Shown here in pieces: positions 36,314 to 45,938 of a stretch of 64,000 bases of DNA. The notes beneath the pieces were generated by a model, which did no database searches, was not told the DNA's origin, and saw nothing but the letters and a program-made list of their open reading frames with translations. How positions within the stretch are numbered: position 1 is the stretch's first letter; each line of letters starts with the position of its first letter. The translations under genes were made by a program, and so were the position numbers. Origin of the DNA: Spirochaetota bacterium (GTDB lineage: Bacteria; Spirochaetota; UBA4802; JAFGDQ01); contig JAXHTS010000078.1 of the NCBI GenBank assembly GCA_034190085.1, forward strand, positions 16,601 through 80,600, in the 5' to 3' direction.

Positions 36314-37312
36314 ATGAGTGGTACAATAGAAGCTCAATACTATAATGTAATTGATAGAAGCAGGGTGAAATGCCTACTTTGTCCGCATAATTGCGTAATC
36401 CAGAATGGCAAGACGGGAATTTGTGGGGTTCGCAAGAATGTTGATTCTAGGCTTATCACAACAATATATGGTGAACTAACTGCTCAAGCAATAGATCCTA
36501 TAGAAAAAAAGCCCTTATATCACTTTTATCCTGGAAGTGATATTCTCTCCATTGGGACTAAGGGATGCAATTTCAGTTGTTTTTTTTGCCAGAATTGGCA
36601 TATATCCCAAAACTTGAATGTGAATACTTACTATAGCAATCCTGAGGATATTGTCGCTGATGCCAAGAATAATAACTCTTTGGGTATAGCATACACCTAT
36701 TCTGAACCATTTATATGGTTTGAATTTGTAATGGATTGTATGATCTCGGCCAATAAAAATGGAATCAAGAATGTATTTGTTACCAATGGCTATATCAATT
36801 CAGAACCGTTAAAGGAAATATTAGAATATGCAGATGCAATGAATATTGACCTGAAATCCTTTCGGGAGAGTACCTATAAGAAAATAATGAACGGAAGGTT
36901 GAGCAGTGTGTTAGATACTGTTCAAAGTGTATACAAAAGATCTCATTTGGAGATAACTACTCTTGTCGTCACAGGCATGAATGATGATATCGAAGAGATG
37001 CGTGAGATTGTTGATTGGATATCATCAATTGACAGACGTATACCTTGGCATATATCAAGATATTATCCCAGTTATAAATACAACGCGCCGTCAACGGATA
37101 TTGATTTTATGTTTCGTCTTTACGACGAGGCTGTGAAAAAGTTAGATTTTGTTTATTGCGGTAATATTAGCCCATCTCATGGTCGAAGTGATACGATTTG
37201 TCCATCCTGTCGCGATATAGTAATATCACGAAGCGGATATAGTGTTAAAGTTCAAGGGCTGGAAGCGGGTAAATGCGCAAATTGCGGGTACCATCTGAAA
37301 ATAATCCATTAG
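36314..37312 (+). CDS. amrS: AmmeMemoRadiSam-system radical SAM enzyme (AmrS)
   Basis: A 332-residue radical SAM protein. An N-terminal C-x2-C-x(n)-C region (CLLCPHNC, GICGVRKN) precedes the [4Fe-4S] motif C-x3-C-x2-C in GCNFSCFFCQNW. IDPIEKKPLYHFYPGS is a strong family signature, and the C-terminus has CPSC and CANC pairs typical of this subgroup. These enzymes occur with AMMECR1-type (AmrA) and MEMO1-type (AmrB) proteins in an uncharacterised system; the related pyruvate formate-lyase activating enzyme group is the nearest known relative. In this window AmrB lies 25 kb away and AmrA is not seen. Confidence 0.9.
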   Translation: MSGTIEAQYYNVIDRSRVKCLLCPHNCVIQNGKTGICGVRKNVDSRLITTIYGELTAQAIDPIEKKPLYHFYPGSDILSIGTKGCNFSCFFCQNWHISQNLNVNTYYSNPEDIVADAKNNNSLGIAYTYSEPFIWFEFVMDCMISANKNGIKNVFVTNGYINSEPLKEILEYADAMNIDLKSFRESTYKKIMNGRLSSVLDTVQSVYKRSHLEITTLVVTGMNDDIEEMREIVDWISSIDRRIPWHISRYYPSYKYNAPSTDIDFMFRLYDEAVKKLDFVYCGNISPSHGRSDTICPSCRDIVISRSGYSVKVQGLEAGKCANCGYHLKIIH

Positions 37313-37456
37313 TTGTATTACAGCAATTCAAGAGGATAGGGTATGTAGAATATCGAAAATGCTGACTTTTAATTGAGATATCGGGGCATTCCCACATGAG
37401 AAATCAGGATTAGATATCCTGTTAATATTTGAATATCAATTTTTTGTGAAAATATC

Positions 37457-38095
37457 ATGTTAAAAAAAGTTATTTTATATATATTTTCTTTTGTTTTGCT
37501 CTTTACCAGTATTGGAAATGCAAAGGATGTTTTTGGGATTGGAATCTATATGGGGGCACAGCATGATGTAGGGAATCTAAACTCATATAATCCATATATC
37601 CAGATTGATCCACAGAACAATCTTTTATTGGGATTTGCATGTAAGGTTAATTATTTATACTTTTTTGGGAAGACAGGTGTTGAAACGACCTTTCTAATCA
37701 ATAGAGGCGAAGTAGAGGAGAATTCAGATGAGATTGAATATGTTAAGATTGACTACACCTCCATACCCATCTTTGCGGGTATGAGTTTCCCTATCTTGAG
37801 TTCAGCAGAATTCTATATGGGAGGGGGATTCGCATATTTTCTCGGTAGGGGGGAAATAAAGAGTTCCTCAAGCTTTTATGAAGACGAAATCGATACTACT
37901 GCCTTTGGAATTGGATTTATCCTAGGGATCAGTTATATTTTCCCTTCCTCAATTCGTTGTTACTTTGAGTGGAAATATCTGGATGGTCGGTCTGATCAAA
38001 TAAGCCAAACTCAAAGCTCATATAATTGGCAAAACTATTATGTTGATTTTACTGGACATAGAATATTTATCGGAATTATGTACTATCTAATCTAA
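37457..38095 (+). CDS. Outer-membrane beta-barrel protein, copy 1
   Basis: A 212-residue exported protein with a Sec signal (FSFVLLFTSIGNA, cleavage near residue 22). The rest alternates amphipathic strands rich in Gly and aromatic residues: GIGIYMGAQHD, GFACKVNYLYFFGKTGVET, FYMGGGFAYFLGRGE, GFILGISYIF, and a final strand HRIFIGIMYYLI. This is the outer-membrane beta-barrel domain (OMP_b-brl/OmpA-like 8-strand type). It has no terminal Phe. First of three tandem genes with the same architecture. Confidence 0.78.
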   Translation: MLKKVILYIFSFVLLFTSIGNAKDVFGIGIYMGAQHDVGNLNSYNPYIQIDPQNNLLLGFACKVNYLYFFGKTGVETTFLINRGEVEENSDEIEYVKIDYTSIPIFAGMSFPILSSAEFYMGGGFAYFLGRGEIKSSSSFYEDEIDTTAFGIGFILGISYIFPSSIRCYFEWKYLDGRSDQISQTQSSYNWQNYYVDFTGHRIFIGIMYYLI

Positions 38096-38112
38096 ACAAT
38101 TGTGAATATCCA

Positions 38113-38895
38113 ATGATACGAAGATTACTTGCATTCATACTCTTTACTCAACCCTTCAGCGCTCCACTCATTGCTGCAAATGTTAATTATACAATTGGTA
38201 TATTTGGAGGTGTTATGCCTTCTTTTGGTGGTAGTATGAATTCCTCTATTCAGCGTGAATATTTCGATTCAGAGAGTGGGATAGATGGAATGAGGAGATC
38301 CATGAGTGGTATAGAGACCAGCAAAATAGACAGACTCACTGGTATATTCCTAGGTATTCAGACAAAGACTATATTTCGTGATTTCTATATGATTCGATTT
38401 GCTGGAAGTTATTGTAATGGTTTCATAGGGGGTAGCGGCAAATCGATTTTTTATTCTACAGATTATGGTAACTATTATCAATTGGAATGCGATTATTCAT
38501 TCTGGGAATTCGATTTCCCCCTAACATTGGGATTATCCATTCCATTTTGGAAGGATGCGAAAATATTCCTAAGTTGTGGTGTAGCCTTTGCCTATGGAGA
38601 GTATAAGAATAAATTTACATCTAGCACATATCCAGATCCTTTTACAAGAAAGGGATCTTTTAGCAAATGGGCCTTTCCATTAATAGTATTGCTTGAAGGG
38701 GAGTACTTCATTTCATCACAGATCGCAGTCAATTCAACAATATCTTATTATCGAGGTTCTACAAAGGTGCTAACAGATAATACGAAGAATGATTATCTGG
38801 GATTTGGTATGAATGGGGCTGTGGATTATGCAAAGATTGATTTCTCAGGATATAGATTTAGCATGGGTGTATCATACTATTATTATTCTATTTAA
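38113..38895 (+). CDS. Outer-membrane beta-barrel protein, copy 2
   Basis: A 260-residue protein with a signal peptide (LLAFILFTQPFSAPLIAA) and barrel-type strands: YTIGIFGGVMPSFGG, MIRFAGSYCNGFIGGSG, FDFPLTLGLSIPFW, IFLSCGVAFAYGEY, and the last strand YRFSMGVSYYYYSI. It shares general layout and C-terminal GxSYY with its neighbours, starts 17 bp after copy 1, and so is probably co-transcribed. Function unknown; ligand and abundance cannot be deduced. Confidence 0.75.
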   Translation: MIRRLLAFILFTQPFSAPLIAANVNYTIGIFGGVMPSFGGSMNSSIQREYFDSESGIDGMRRSMSGIETSKIDRLTGIFLGIQTKTIFRDFYMIRFAGSYCNGFIGGSGKSIFYSTDYGNYYQLECDYSFWEFDFPLTLGLSIPFWKDAKIFLSCGVAFAYGEYKNKFTSSTYPDPFTRKGSFSKWAFPLIVLLEGEYFISSQIAVNSTISYYRGSTKVLTDNTKNDYLGFGMNGAVDYAKIDFSGYRFSMGVSYYYYSI

Positions 38896-38930
38896 TCTAA
38901 TGAATGATAACATAAGAACTAACGTATCAT

Positions 38931-39707
38931 ATGATAAATAATAGAAATAGGATTTTACTCATAATAGTTCTCATTCTTGTGATTAACATGATTTCCTCTA
39001 ATAGAGTCCTTGCTATTGGGGAAATCGCTGTTGGTATGAATGTTGGAATTACATATGATCCGAATCATCTAGAGGATGAGATCAATAAGTATAATATTGT
39101 AATGGAGACATATAAGGAGTCAAATCCAGGGAGCAGGGTCTCCACAATAGATATCCCCTATTCTCCACTTTTAGGCTTTAACTTCAGATATCAATTCAAT
39201 TATCTCCTTTTTAGGCTGGGTTGTCATTTGGCTAAACCTGTATATACTGAGGGAAGCATTACTCCTTTAGGTGGTGTGAAGAATAAAATACGGGTTACAA
39301 CCTATCAAAATTCATATCCCCTAAGCATAGGTTTTATCTTGCCGTTGAAGGAGAGAACATACTTTTTCATGGGTGTTGGGCTAGCATATAATCAGGCATA
39401 TGTTAAGATTAATCAATCAGTCCCTTCACAGAGCAGTTCACTTTTCAGTGGAGCTGGGTTATCCACTAATAGACGGGATAGGTATACTCAAGACTTTGCC
39501 GGATACCATTTAATCTTTGGAGCAGAGGTCCCAATCAATAAAAGATTTACAGTGTCAACAGAGTGGATACACCAGGAAGGTAGATCCTATCCTCTCAATA
39601 ATGGAGGAATAGACGAAAGCGGTAATGAGATTATCCTACCAAGAAGAACAATCAATGTTGAAGGGGATTTTATTCTATTTGGAGTAAATTATTATATTAA
39701 GATCTAA
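38931..39707 (+). CDS. Outer-membrane beta-barrel protein, copy 3
   Basis: A 258-residue protein with an N-terminal hydrophobic signal (ILLIIVLILVINMISSNRVLA) and barrel strands: IAVGMNVGITYD, LLGFNFRYQFNYLLFRLGCHLA, TYFFMGVGLAYNQAYVKI, YHLIFGAEVPINKRFTVSTEW, and final DFILFGVNYYIKI. It starts 35 bp after copy 2. Together the three genes look like a diverged tandem family. Paralogy is judged by layout and end motifs, not by alignment. Confidence 0.75.
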   Translation: MINNRNRILLIIVLILVINMISSNRVLAIGEIAVGMNVGITYDPNHLEDEINKYNIVMETYKESNPGSRVSTIDIPYSPLLGFNFRYQFNYLLFRLGCHLAKPVYTEGSITPLGGVKNKIRVTTYQNSYPLSIGFILPLKERTYFFMGVGLAYNQAYVKINQSVPSQSSSLFSGAGLSTNRRDRYTQDFAGYHLIFGAEVPINKRFTVSTEWIHQEGRSYPLNNGGIDESGNEIILPRRTINVEGDFILFGVNYYIKI

Positions 39708-39817
39708 TATTATGATCAGTAGGCATATAGATCAATTATGATGAAAGAATGGGAGATATCTAATAGTTTCGGTCCTTTTAGTATATTCCAGACAGTAATC
39801 CATCCTTATATTGATTC

Positions 39818-40588
39818 ATGGATTACGCGGTGAAATGGGTACTCATGTTTTTTTTCGGGGCAATGTGGGGAAGCTTCTTCTTTACCCTGGCTGTGCGTTA
39901 TATCAATGGATCATTTCATGATAATAGAATAAAGGCCCTCTTTTCAGCTTCCAGATGCCCTAATTGCCAACAGAAGATTGCTCCAATTTATCTAATTCCG
40001 ATAATCGGATATTTAGTCCTTAAGGGTAGATGTAATAAATGTAGTTCTAAAATAAATCTATCATATCCCGCATTTGAGGTTGTATATGGTGTATTGTTCA
40101 TATTGATTGTATCGAAGATAGGGATGAATGCCTATTCCTTTACCATCTTCTTAATCACTGGACTGGCAATATCAATCTCAATAATTGACACGAAGATTCT
40201 GATAATTCCAGATTCATTGGTTATAGTATTTGTTGCGCTATCGATCTATCCAATAGTTCTCAATTATTCATTTAAGGATAACTTATTTGGATTGATTATG
40301 ATGTTTCTATTTTTTTCAGTTATACTTCTGATTTTTCCTGGAAGCTTTGGAGGCGGAGATCTGAAATTTGCCAGCTCAATTGGTCTTCTTCTGGGAGTAG
40401 AATTGTCGATTGTTACTCTTGAGGTTGCCTTAATCTCCGGTTCGATTATAGGGACTATATATGCATTGATTATAAAAAAGGGATTGAGGATTAAAATTCC
40501 CTTTGCTCCTTTTTTAGCGTTTGGTGTAATAACGGCCTTTCTATATGGGAGAGATATTGCGCTTGTTTACTATAACATTGTCTATTAA
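39818..40588 (+). CDS. pilD: Prepilin peptidase (A24 family)
   Basis: A 256-residue polytopic aspartic protease that cleaves and N-methylates type IV pilin-like precursors. The cytoplasmic zinc loop has two CxxC pairs (CPNCQQKI and CNKCSSKI). The catalytic Asp residues are in SIIDTKILIIPD and GGGDLKFASSIG, the latter being the family GxGDxK motif. About eight membrane segments are seen. Length is typical of bifunctional enzymes. No pilin, PilB or secretin gene lies in the window, so the substrates are encoded elsewhere. The symbol is by family. Confidence 0.92.
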   Translation: MDYAVKWVLMFFFGAMWGSFFFTLAVRYINGSFHDNRIKALFSASRCPNCQQKIAPIYLIPIIGYLVLKGRCNKCSSKINLSYPAFEVVYGVLFILIVSKIGMNAYSFTIFLITGLAISISIIDTKILIIPDSLVIVFVALSIYPIVLNYSFKDNLFGLIMMFLFFSVILLIFPGSFGGGDLKFASSIGLLLGVELSIVTLEVALISGSIIGTIYALIIKKGLRIKIPFAPFLAFGVITAFLYGRDIALVYYNIVY

Positions 40589-40670
40589 CTCAATACTAAT
40601 GCTCTTCTCTTATTGATATTTCGTTTCAGGGATGAAATACACAAATTGATTATATTTGAATTAACACATA

Positions 40671-41567
40671 TCAACTCACTCGATATTTTCGGAGTCTAAT
40701 CATATTCCCTTTTTCGTTCCAGTCAACTTCATCCATATGAATGTTTATTATCAAAAGCCCTCTGCCGCTAATATTAGCTATATCTAGCTCCGGAAGAGAA
40801 CTATAGTTAAAGCCTGGTCCATCATCCTCAATAATGTATTCAACGTATTCCTCAGTTAGTTCTTGTAGAATTCTTACTTGTCTCTTTTGAAATCTCTTAT
40901 CCTTTTTCCTCTTCTCTACTTCTTCATAAAAACCCCTGATACCCCGTTCTTTGACAACATCTGATTTAATCTCAAGATTGCCATGAAACATGGCATTCTC
41001 GATCGCTTCGCATAATGATAGAGAAATATTTTCAGAGGTAGTGCGATTACAGAAGCCCATGGAAGTCAGGTTCTGTGTTAGGACATAGGAGATAGTATTG
41101 CATATAGTGATGTCAACAGGAATATTAAAGATCATTTTCTGATACTTTATAAACTGTCCTATATTTTCGGCTAATTTTGTCTCCTTTTTCCTCCTCAGTA
41201 TATCCTTTACGGTTGAAGTGATTTCATTGAGGTCAAAGGGTTTTCTGATGAAATCGTGAGCTCCATATCTCAAGGCCTTAATCGCATCTTCAATATTGCC
41301 CTGTCCTGTTATGATTAATACCGGGATTGGCTCATCTAACATCTTTATGTGACGAAGGAGTGTAATCCCATCCATCTTCCTGAGTTTAATATCAGTGATA
41401 ATGAGATCTATCTTGGTGTCAGTGTCATTCAAAAGATAGAGAATATCCTCTGCCTTCTCTAAGGAGATTACATTGTACCCTGCATTAGATAACCTCTTCT
41501 GAAGAAGGTACCTAATACCCTCTTCATCGTCGATTACAACAACATTTGATGGAGCGGAATCTTTCAT
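40671..41567 (-). CDS. Response regulator fused to RsbW-like ATPase/kinase domain
   Basis: A 298-residue protein. Residues about 8-122 are a receiver domain with acidic pocket VIDDEEG, phosphoacceptor Asp in IITDIKL, ITGQG and the conserved Lys in FIRKPFD. Residues about 160-295 form a GHKL/HATPase_c domain of the anti-sigma kinase type: N box LCEAIENAMFHGN, G1 EDDGPGFNY and G2 SGRGLLII. There is no His kinase dimerisation domain. Such a layout suggests that phosphorylation of the receiver controls an RsbW-like kinase acting on STAS proteins, one of which is encoded at 34248. It follows ribBA by 17 bp; the two are probably co-transcribed. Confidence 0.87.
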   Translation of the reverse strand: MKDSAPSNVVVIDDEEGIRYLLQKRLSNAGYNVISLEKAEDILYLLNDTDTKIDLIITDIKLRKMDGITLLRHIKMLDEPIPVLIITGQGNIEDAIKALRYGAHDFIRKPFDLNEITSTVKDILRRKKETKLAENIGQFIKYQKMIFNIPVDITICNTISYVLTQNLTSMGFCNRTTSENISLSLCEAIENAMFHGNLEIKSDVVKERGIRGFYEEVEKRKKDKRFQKRQVRILQELTEEYVEYIIEDDGPGFNYSSLPELDIANISGRGLLIINIHMDEVDWNEKGNMIRLRKYRVS

Positions 41568-41584
41568 AAAAACTCAATCCCTTA

Positions 41585-42793
41585 TCAATCCATATTGTCA
41601 AAAATTAGGTGACCTAACTTCTCTTTTTTTGCCTTAAGGTATCTTATATTCTCCTTTTCAGGGGGGATCTCAATAGAAACCCTTTCAACAATCTCTAATC
41701 CATAACCCTCAAGACCGATTACCTTTTTAGGATTATTGGTTATTATCCTGATTTTATGAAGTCCAAGATCGACAAGTATCTGCGCACCGATGCCGTAATC
41801 TCTCAAATCAGCAGGGAAACCAAGCTTAATGTTCGCCTCTACAGTATCTAAACCATTCTCTTGAAGATGATATGCCTTTAACTTATTGCCCAATCCAATT
41901 CCTCTTCCTTCCTGTCTCATATAGAGTATCACTCCCTGTCCCTCGTCGTTTATCATCTCCATTGACTTGTGAAGCTGAGATCCACAATCGCACCTTAATG
42001 AGCTAAAAACGTCTCCGGTTAAACACTCTGAATGAACACGCACAAGCACATCCTCCCTGCCTGATATATCACCTTTAACAAGGGCTAGATGTATTGCATC
42101 ATCTACTTCTGTTTCATAAGCAATTAACTTAAACTCCCCATAGTCAGTGGGCAGTTTTACTTCTGACACCCTTCTAATCAATCTTTCAATATGTTGCCTG
42201 TATTTAATCAGGTCTGATATAGTGGCAATCTTGAGGTTATGCTTTTGTGCAAACTTATCCAAATCTGGTCTTCTGGCCATTGTTCCATCATCGTTTAAAA
42301 TCTCGCAGATAACTGCTGAGGACTTTAGTCCAGCAAGTCTTGCAATATCAACAGAACCCTCTGAGTGTCCAGCTCTTACCAGTACTCCGCCATCCTTTGC
42401 AGCAAGCGGGAATATGTGTCCAGGTTTGGTGAAGTCAGTAGCCTTCATCTTTTTATTAATTAGGGCCTTAACCGTGATTGCTCTATCATAGGCTGAGATT
42501 CCAGTAGTAGTGCCTTCCTTCGCATCCACCGATACTGTAAAGGCTGTATGGAATTTATCTGAATTTTCTGGCACCATGAGATTCAGTCCCAATTCTTCCA
42601 GTCTATCCTTGGTCATTGCAACACAGATTAGTCCTCTTCCGAATTTAGCCATAAAGTTTATTGACTCTGGGGCGCAGAACTCGGAACCGATGACAAGATC
42701 ACCCTCATTTTCTCTATCCTCATTATCGACCAGAATAATCATCCCACCATTTCTGATCTCTTCTATAGCTTCAATTATTGAGCATGTTTTCAT
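41585..42793 (-). CDS. ribBA: Bifunctional DHBP synthase/GTP cyclohydrolase II
   Basis: A 402-residue enzyme that supplies both precursors of riboflavin. The N-terminal half (about 1-200) is 3,4-dihydroxy-2-butanone-4-phosphate synthase: [31 protein letters not shown]. The C-terminal half (about 205-400) is GTP cyclohydrolase II with zinc ligands in [15 protein letters not shown] and the active-site [10 protein letters not shown] start at ATG 42793, preceded by GAGAGG at about 8 nt; the frame also runs 5 codons further up to a TTG. No FMN riboswitch is visible upstream and no ribE or ribD is adjacent. Confidence 0.96.
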   Translation of the reverse strand: MKTCSIIEAIEEIRNGGMIILVDNEDRENEGDLVIGSEFCAPESINFMAKFGRGLICVAMTKDRLEELGLNLMVPENSDKFHTAFTVSVDAKEGTTTGISAYDRAITVKALINKKMKATDFTKPGHIFPLAAKDGGVLVRAGHSEGSVDIARLAGLKSSAVICEILNDDGTMARRPDLDKFAQKHNLKIATISDLIKYRQHIERLIRRVSEVKLPTDYGEFKLIAYETEVDDAIHLALVKGDISGREDVLVRVHSECLTGDVFSSLRCDCGSQLHKSMEMINDEGQGVILYMRQEGRGIGLGNKLKAYHLQENGLDTVEANIKLGFPADLRDYGIGAQILVDLGLHKIRIITNNPKKVIGLEGYGLEIVERVSIEIPPEKENIRYLKAKKEKLGHLIFDNMD

Positions 42794-43045
42794 TTCGTTA
42801 CCTCTCAATATAGGGAATACTTTCCATTATTAACCATACAATTAGAGTCGTTAACATTCGTCAAGGTTTTTATGAACTCGTCCCTTGATGGATTATTCAT
42901 AGATTTGTTTTATTAGAATTGACGTTATCGTAAAGAATAACCTCTGGTTAAATAATATAATCAATATTCTGCTATCTTATCTATTTGCTTATAATTAGTA
43001 TAATTAACATAGAAATCTACTTAATAAATGAAGATTTCCCCTTGC

Positions 43046-43732
43046 TTATGAAAAATGGGTCTTTATCCTTTTTTCACAGAGGTAACATATAATATATCCG
43101 AATAGGCTTGTTAAATATATCCCAAAGATAACGTCAGTTATATAGTGATACGATAGGATAATCCTTAAGAATGAAATAAGAATTCCGCAAAAAAATACTA
43201 TACTAATAAGATATTTATTGTTTCTATAATAGATATAGGGGATTATATAAGAAAAGGTTTCTGTTGTATGCCCTGAGGGAAAGGAATGGTACTTCATTGA
43301 TAAAGCAAAAGGGATATGTTCAGTGAGATTTGTAAATGGTCTTGGTTTGCCAACCAATATTTTTAGTGACCATGTTAGGACTCCTGAAACTGCAATTAGT
43401 ATTATTATTACTGATAATGTAAAGCATTTATAGCGTGTGTATTTTTCTATATCTTTTTGCCTGTAATAAAATGTAAGAATTATAGTTATAAGCAAATAAA
43501 ATCTCAAAATCCAGAAATGTTGATTAGAAATGGCTTTTGCAATAGGAGTGATAGAAGATCTTTCAGGAGTCCCGGCTTTAATAAGCTCTTTCACGTTTTT
43601 ATGCTCAAGCCAAAGACTTCTTGAGAGATCAGTGTCATCAAAATAAATAATCATAGACTGCACAATAAGATAAATAATGCTGATTGTAGAAATTGATCTG
43701 ATTAACCTTTTCCTTGACAATTGATAACCCAC
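43046..43732 (-). CDS. PAP2-family lipid phosphatase
   Basis: A 228-residue membrane protein with about six hydrophobic segments. The three catalytic motifs of type 2 phosphatidic acid phosphatases are present: KILVGKPRP, FPSGHT and R-x5-H-x3-D in RIILSYHYITD. Substrates could be undecaprenyl pyrophosphate, phosphatidic acid or lipid A phosphates; the large extracytoplasmic loop (about 35-85) does not discriminate. The start codon is GTG. It stands alone between ribBA and an ABC ATPase. Confidence 0.9.
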   Translation of the reverse strand: MGYQLSRKRLIRSISTISIIYLIVQSMIIYFDDTDLSRSLWLEHKNVKELIKAGTPERSSITPIAKAISNQHFWILRFYLLITIILTFYYRQKDIEKYTRYKCFTLSVIIILIAVSGVLTWSLKILVGKPRPFTNLTEHIPFALSMKYHSFPSGHTTETFSYIIPYIYYRNNKYLISIVFFCGILISFLRIILSYHYITDVIFGIYLTSLFGYIICYLCEKRIKTHFS

Positions 43733-44053
43733 TTTTATAAAAGTTGATATACTATTTGCTGAATATCAATATCTTTGTTTATCAATATTATTAGAGTAGT
43801 TGGAGTCCTCATTGAATAAAACATTACAATTTGTATTAGGGGTTAGAAATCTCAACAACTTTTTTGAGAAAAATTTTTTTTTTAGGAAAAAGGAAATTTG
43901 TTATTTCTAATTTCCCCCAGTATTTTGCTTGGAAATTTGGGGTATAATTTTCAATATAATTTCGTGATATGATGATTATAAAAATTGAGATGGATTGGAT
44001 AGGTCTATATAATGAGGTAAATTAAAATTATTAGGATTTAACTATTATCAGCC
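43733..44053. other. Divergent intergenic region
   Basis: No gene is visible in these 321 bases. They contain a run of ten T (43874-43883) and a 7-bp inverted repeat GGAAATT/AATTTCC (43892-43915), with GGAAATTTGG repeated again near 43931. Promoters for the PAP2 gene (minus) and the ABC ATPase (plus) should lie here, but no clear -35/-10 pair stands out. Confidence 0.5.
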
Positions 44054-45013
44054 ATGAGCACAATACTAGATATAAATGATCTTAGCGTAAGATTTTCATT
44101 AGCAGATTCAGCTATTTTTGCAGTAAGGGATCTTTCCCTTAGCCTAGAGAAGGGTGAGACATTGGGGCTTGTGGGGGAATCAGGTTGTGGAAAATCGGTT
44201 ACAGCTTACTCCATCCTTCGGCTTGTTTCTCCTCCGGGAGAAATTGTTTCAGGAAGAATATTTTATGATGCTAGGGATATACTCTCGATTAATGAAGGGG
44301 AGATGAGGAAGATTAGGGGGAGGGAGATTTCTATCATTTTTCAAGAGCCAATGACATCTCTTAATCCTGTTTTTAAGATTGGATTTCAAATATCCGAAAC
44401 GGTTAAGCTGCATCTCAAGAAAAATGGGAATGAGGCTAAGGAGTTGTCAATCGACCTTCTTAGACAGGTAGGCATTCCAGATCCGGAGAAGAGGTACAAT
44501 TCATATCCTCATGAACTTTCCGGGGGGATGAGGCAAAGGGTAATGATCGCTATTGCCTTATCAGCATACCCTTCCATTCTTATCGCTGATGAGCCGACAA
44601 CTGCGCTGGATGTTACAGTTCAAGCTCAGATATTGGATTTGTTGCTAAGGATTCAAAAGGAAAAGGATATGACGCTTCTTGTAATATCGCACGATTTGGG
44701 TGTAGTGGCAAATGTAGCAGATAAGATTGCGATCATGTATGCAGGTGAGATTGTAGAGTATGGAAGCGTAAAAGACATATTTAATAATCCCCTTCATCCA
44801 TATACACTCGGTCTATTTCAGGCTATACCTAAAATTGGAGAAGATCGAAAGAGACTCACTACCATTCCAGGGATTGTGCCAACTATTACAAATCGGCCAC
44901 AAGGATGTGTCTTCCATCCGCGATGTCCAAAGAGCGCGGATGAATGTATGGAAGATGCTGTGCCACTTATAGAAAAAGGGGAGAGACATCAAGTAAGATG
45001 TATTAGAATATAA
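44054..45013 (+). CDS. Oligopeptide/dipeptide ABC transporter ATPase (OppD/DppD type)
   Basis: A 319-residue ATPase. Walker A is GESGCGKS, the Q loop FQEPMTSLNP, the signature LSGGMRQRV, Walker B ILIADEPTTALD and the switch His in VISHDLG. The C-terminal oligo/HPY extension (HPYTLGLFQAIP) and its Cys group (GCVFHPRCPKSADEC with RCIRI) place it in the OppD/DppD branch; that Cys set binds an Fe-S cluster in some members. Full systems also have a second ATPase (OppF) and two permeases, none of which is adjacent. It might energise permeases encoded elsewhere. Confidence 0.92.
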   Translation: MSTILDINDLSVRFSLADSAIFAVRDLSLSLEKGETLGLVGESGCGKSVTAYSILRLVSPPGEIVSGRIFYDARDILSINEGEMRKIRGREISIIFQEPMTSLNPVFKIGFQISETVKLHLKKNGNEAKELSIDLLRQVGIPDPEKRYNSYPHELSGGMRQRVMIAIALSAYPSILIADEPTTALDVTVQAQILDLLLRIQKEKDMTLLVISHDLGVVANVADKIAIMYAGEIVEYGSVKDIFNNPLHPYTLGLFQAIPKIGEDRKRLTTIPGIVPTITNRPQGCVFHPRCPKSADECMEDAVPLIEKGERHQVRCIRI

Positions 45014-45337
45014 TCTCAGGCCTGATGACTTAACCAAAAGATTCGTTATTAAAATTTTATGAGAACAGCTTTTCACTGTTAAGAGGCTAATTGAAGATAG
45101 TATGAGTTCATGAAATATATCTATGAATCTGCTTCTAAGCGATTAAGCAATGACTTTGAGCAATCACTTCCGTTTTATAAAATACTTATGTCATCCACTG
45201 AGATTGTAATATTGTAATCTGATAATATTAATTATATATAACCCTTAGATACGTACTTCTGAGGTAATATCTAGCGGTTAAATTATTGAATTTATCTCAG
45301 TGAATGACCCTGCTACCTGAAAGTAAAAATATTAGGA
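45014..45337. other. Intergenic region after the ABC ATPase
   Basis: These 324 bases hold no gene that I can support, and no terminator hairpin with a U tract is obvious after the ATPase. I see nothing else in it. Confidence 0.5.
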
Positions 45338-45541
45338 TTAGATAGCAAGATTAATCTTATATGTCTTTTTTACACCATCTAAGATAGTGGGGATTATGGT
45401 AGGATTGTTTGTTTTAAGATCATTCACCATATTCAATATCTCGAGTCTTGTGAGTTCGATGTCAAAATGGTCACATATTTGTTTACCATTCTTCCCACAA
45501 ATCGCTTTATTGATACAGTTGCTACAGATATTGTTATTCAC
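45338..45541 (-). CDS. Small Cys-rich protein
   Basis: A 67-residue protein with four Cys in the N-terminal part (C6, C9, C15, C23 in ICSNCINKAICGKNGKQICD), followed by a short helical region and a hydrophobic end. The Cys spacing suits a zinc or Fe-S site. The start codon is GTG, with a G-rich stretch 6 nt upstream. I recognise no named family. It is isolated between two long non-coding stretches, but composition and Cys spacing favour a real gene over chance. Confidence 0.55.
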   Translation of the reverse strand: MNNNICSNCINKAICGKNGKQICDHFDIELTRLEILNMVNDLKTNNPTIIPTILDGVKKTYKINLAI

Positions 45542-45938
45542 TTGTTTCCCCCCAAAAAAAACTATAATGATTATTGATATTTTCTAATCTGTATTTAATA
45601 AGCAATTTTTATGCCATGAAGCTTTTTGTATGATCTAAAAATATTGATTATCCTATTGTTATGTCGATTTATCAGAGAATAATATCCATTACTTATCGAA
45701 AATATGCAATTTTATTAAATGAAGATGATTTAAAGATAATTAACCCCGAAATGAAGTGAACATGAAATATTTTATGTATAGTAATATTCAATGATATTCC
45801 ATTCCAATGTTGGATTTAAGCATCAGAGTATCATTTTTGCAACATCATAATATTGTCACAGATGCTTATGCTATCTCTTAAGGGATAATTGGTTTATTCT
45901 AATTAGAGATCAATTTTATTGAAGAATATTTATAATCC
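45542..45938. other. Intergenic region between two minus-strand genes
   Basis: These 397 AT-rich bases show no convincing frame, repeat or RNA fold. Upstream elements of the Cys-rich gene should be near 45550-45600. Confidence 0.5.

Noticed and set aside
42794..43045. FMN riboswitch upstream of ribBA
   Set aside because: The conserved RFN boxes are not visible in this stretch.
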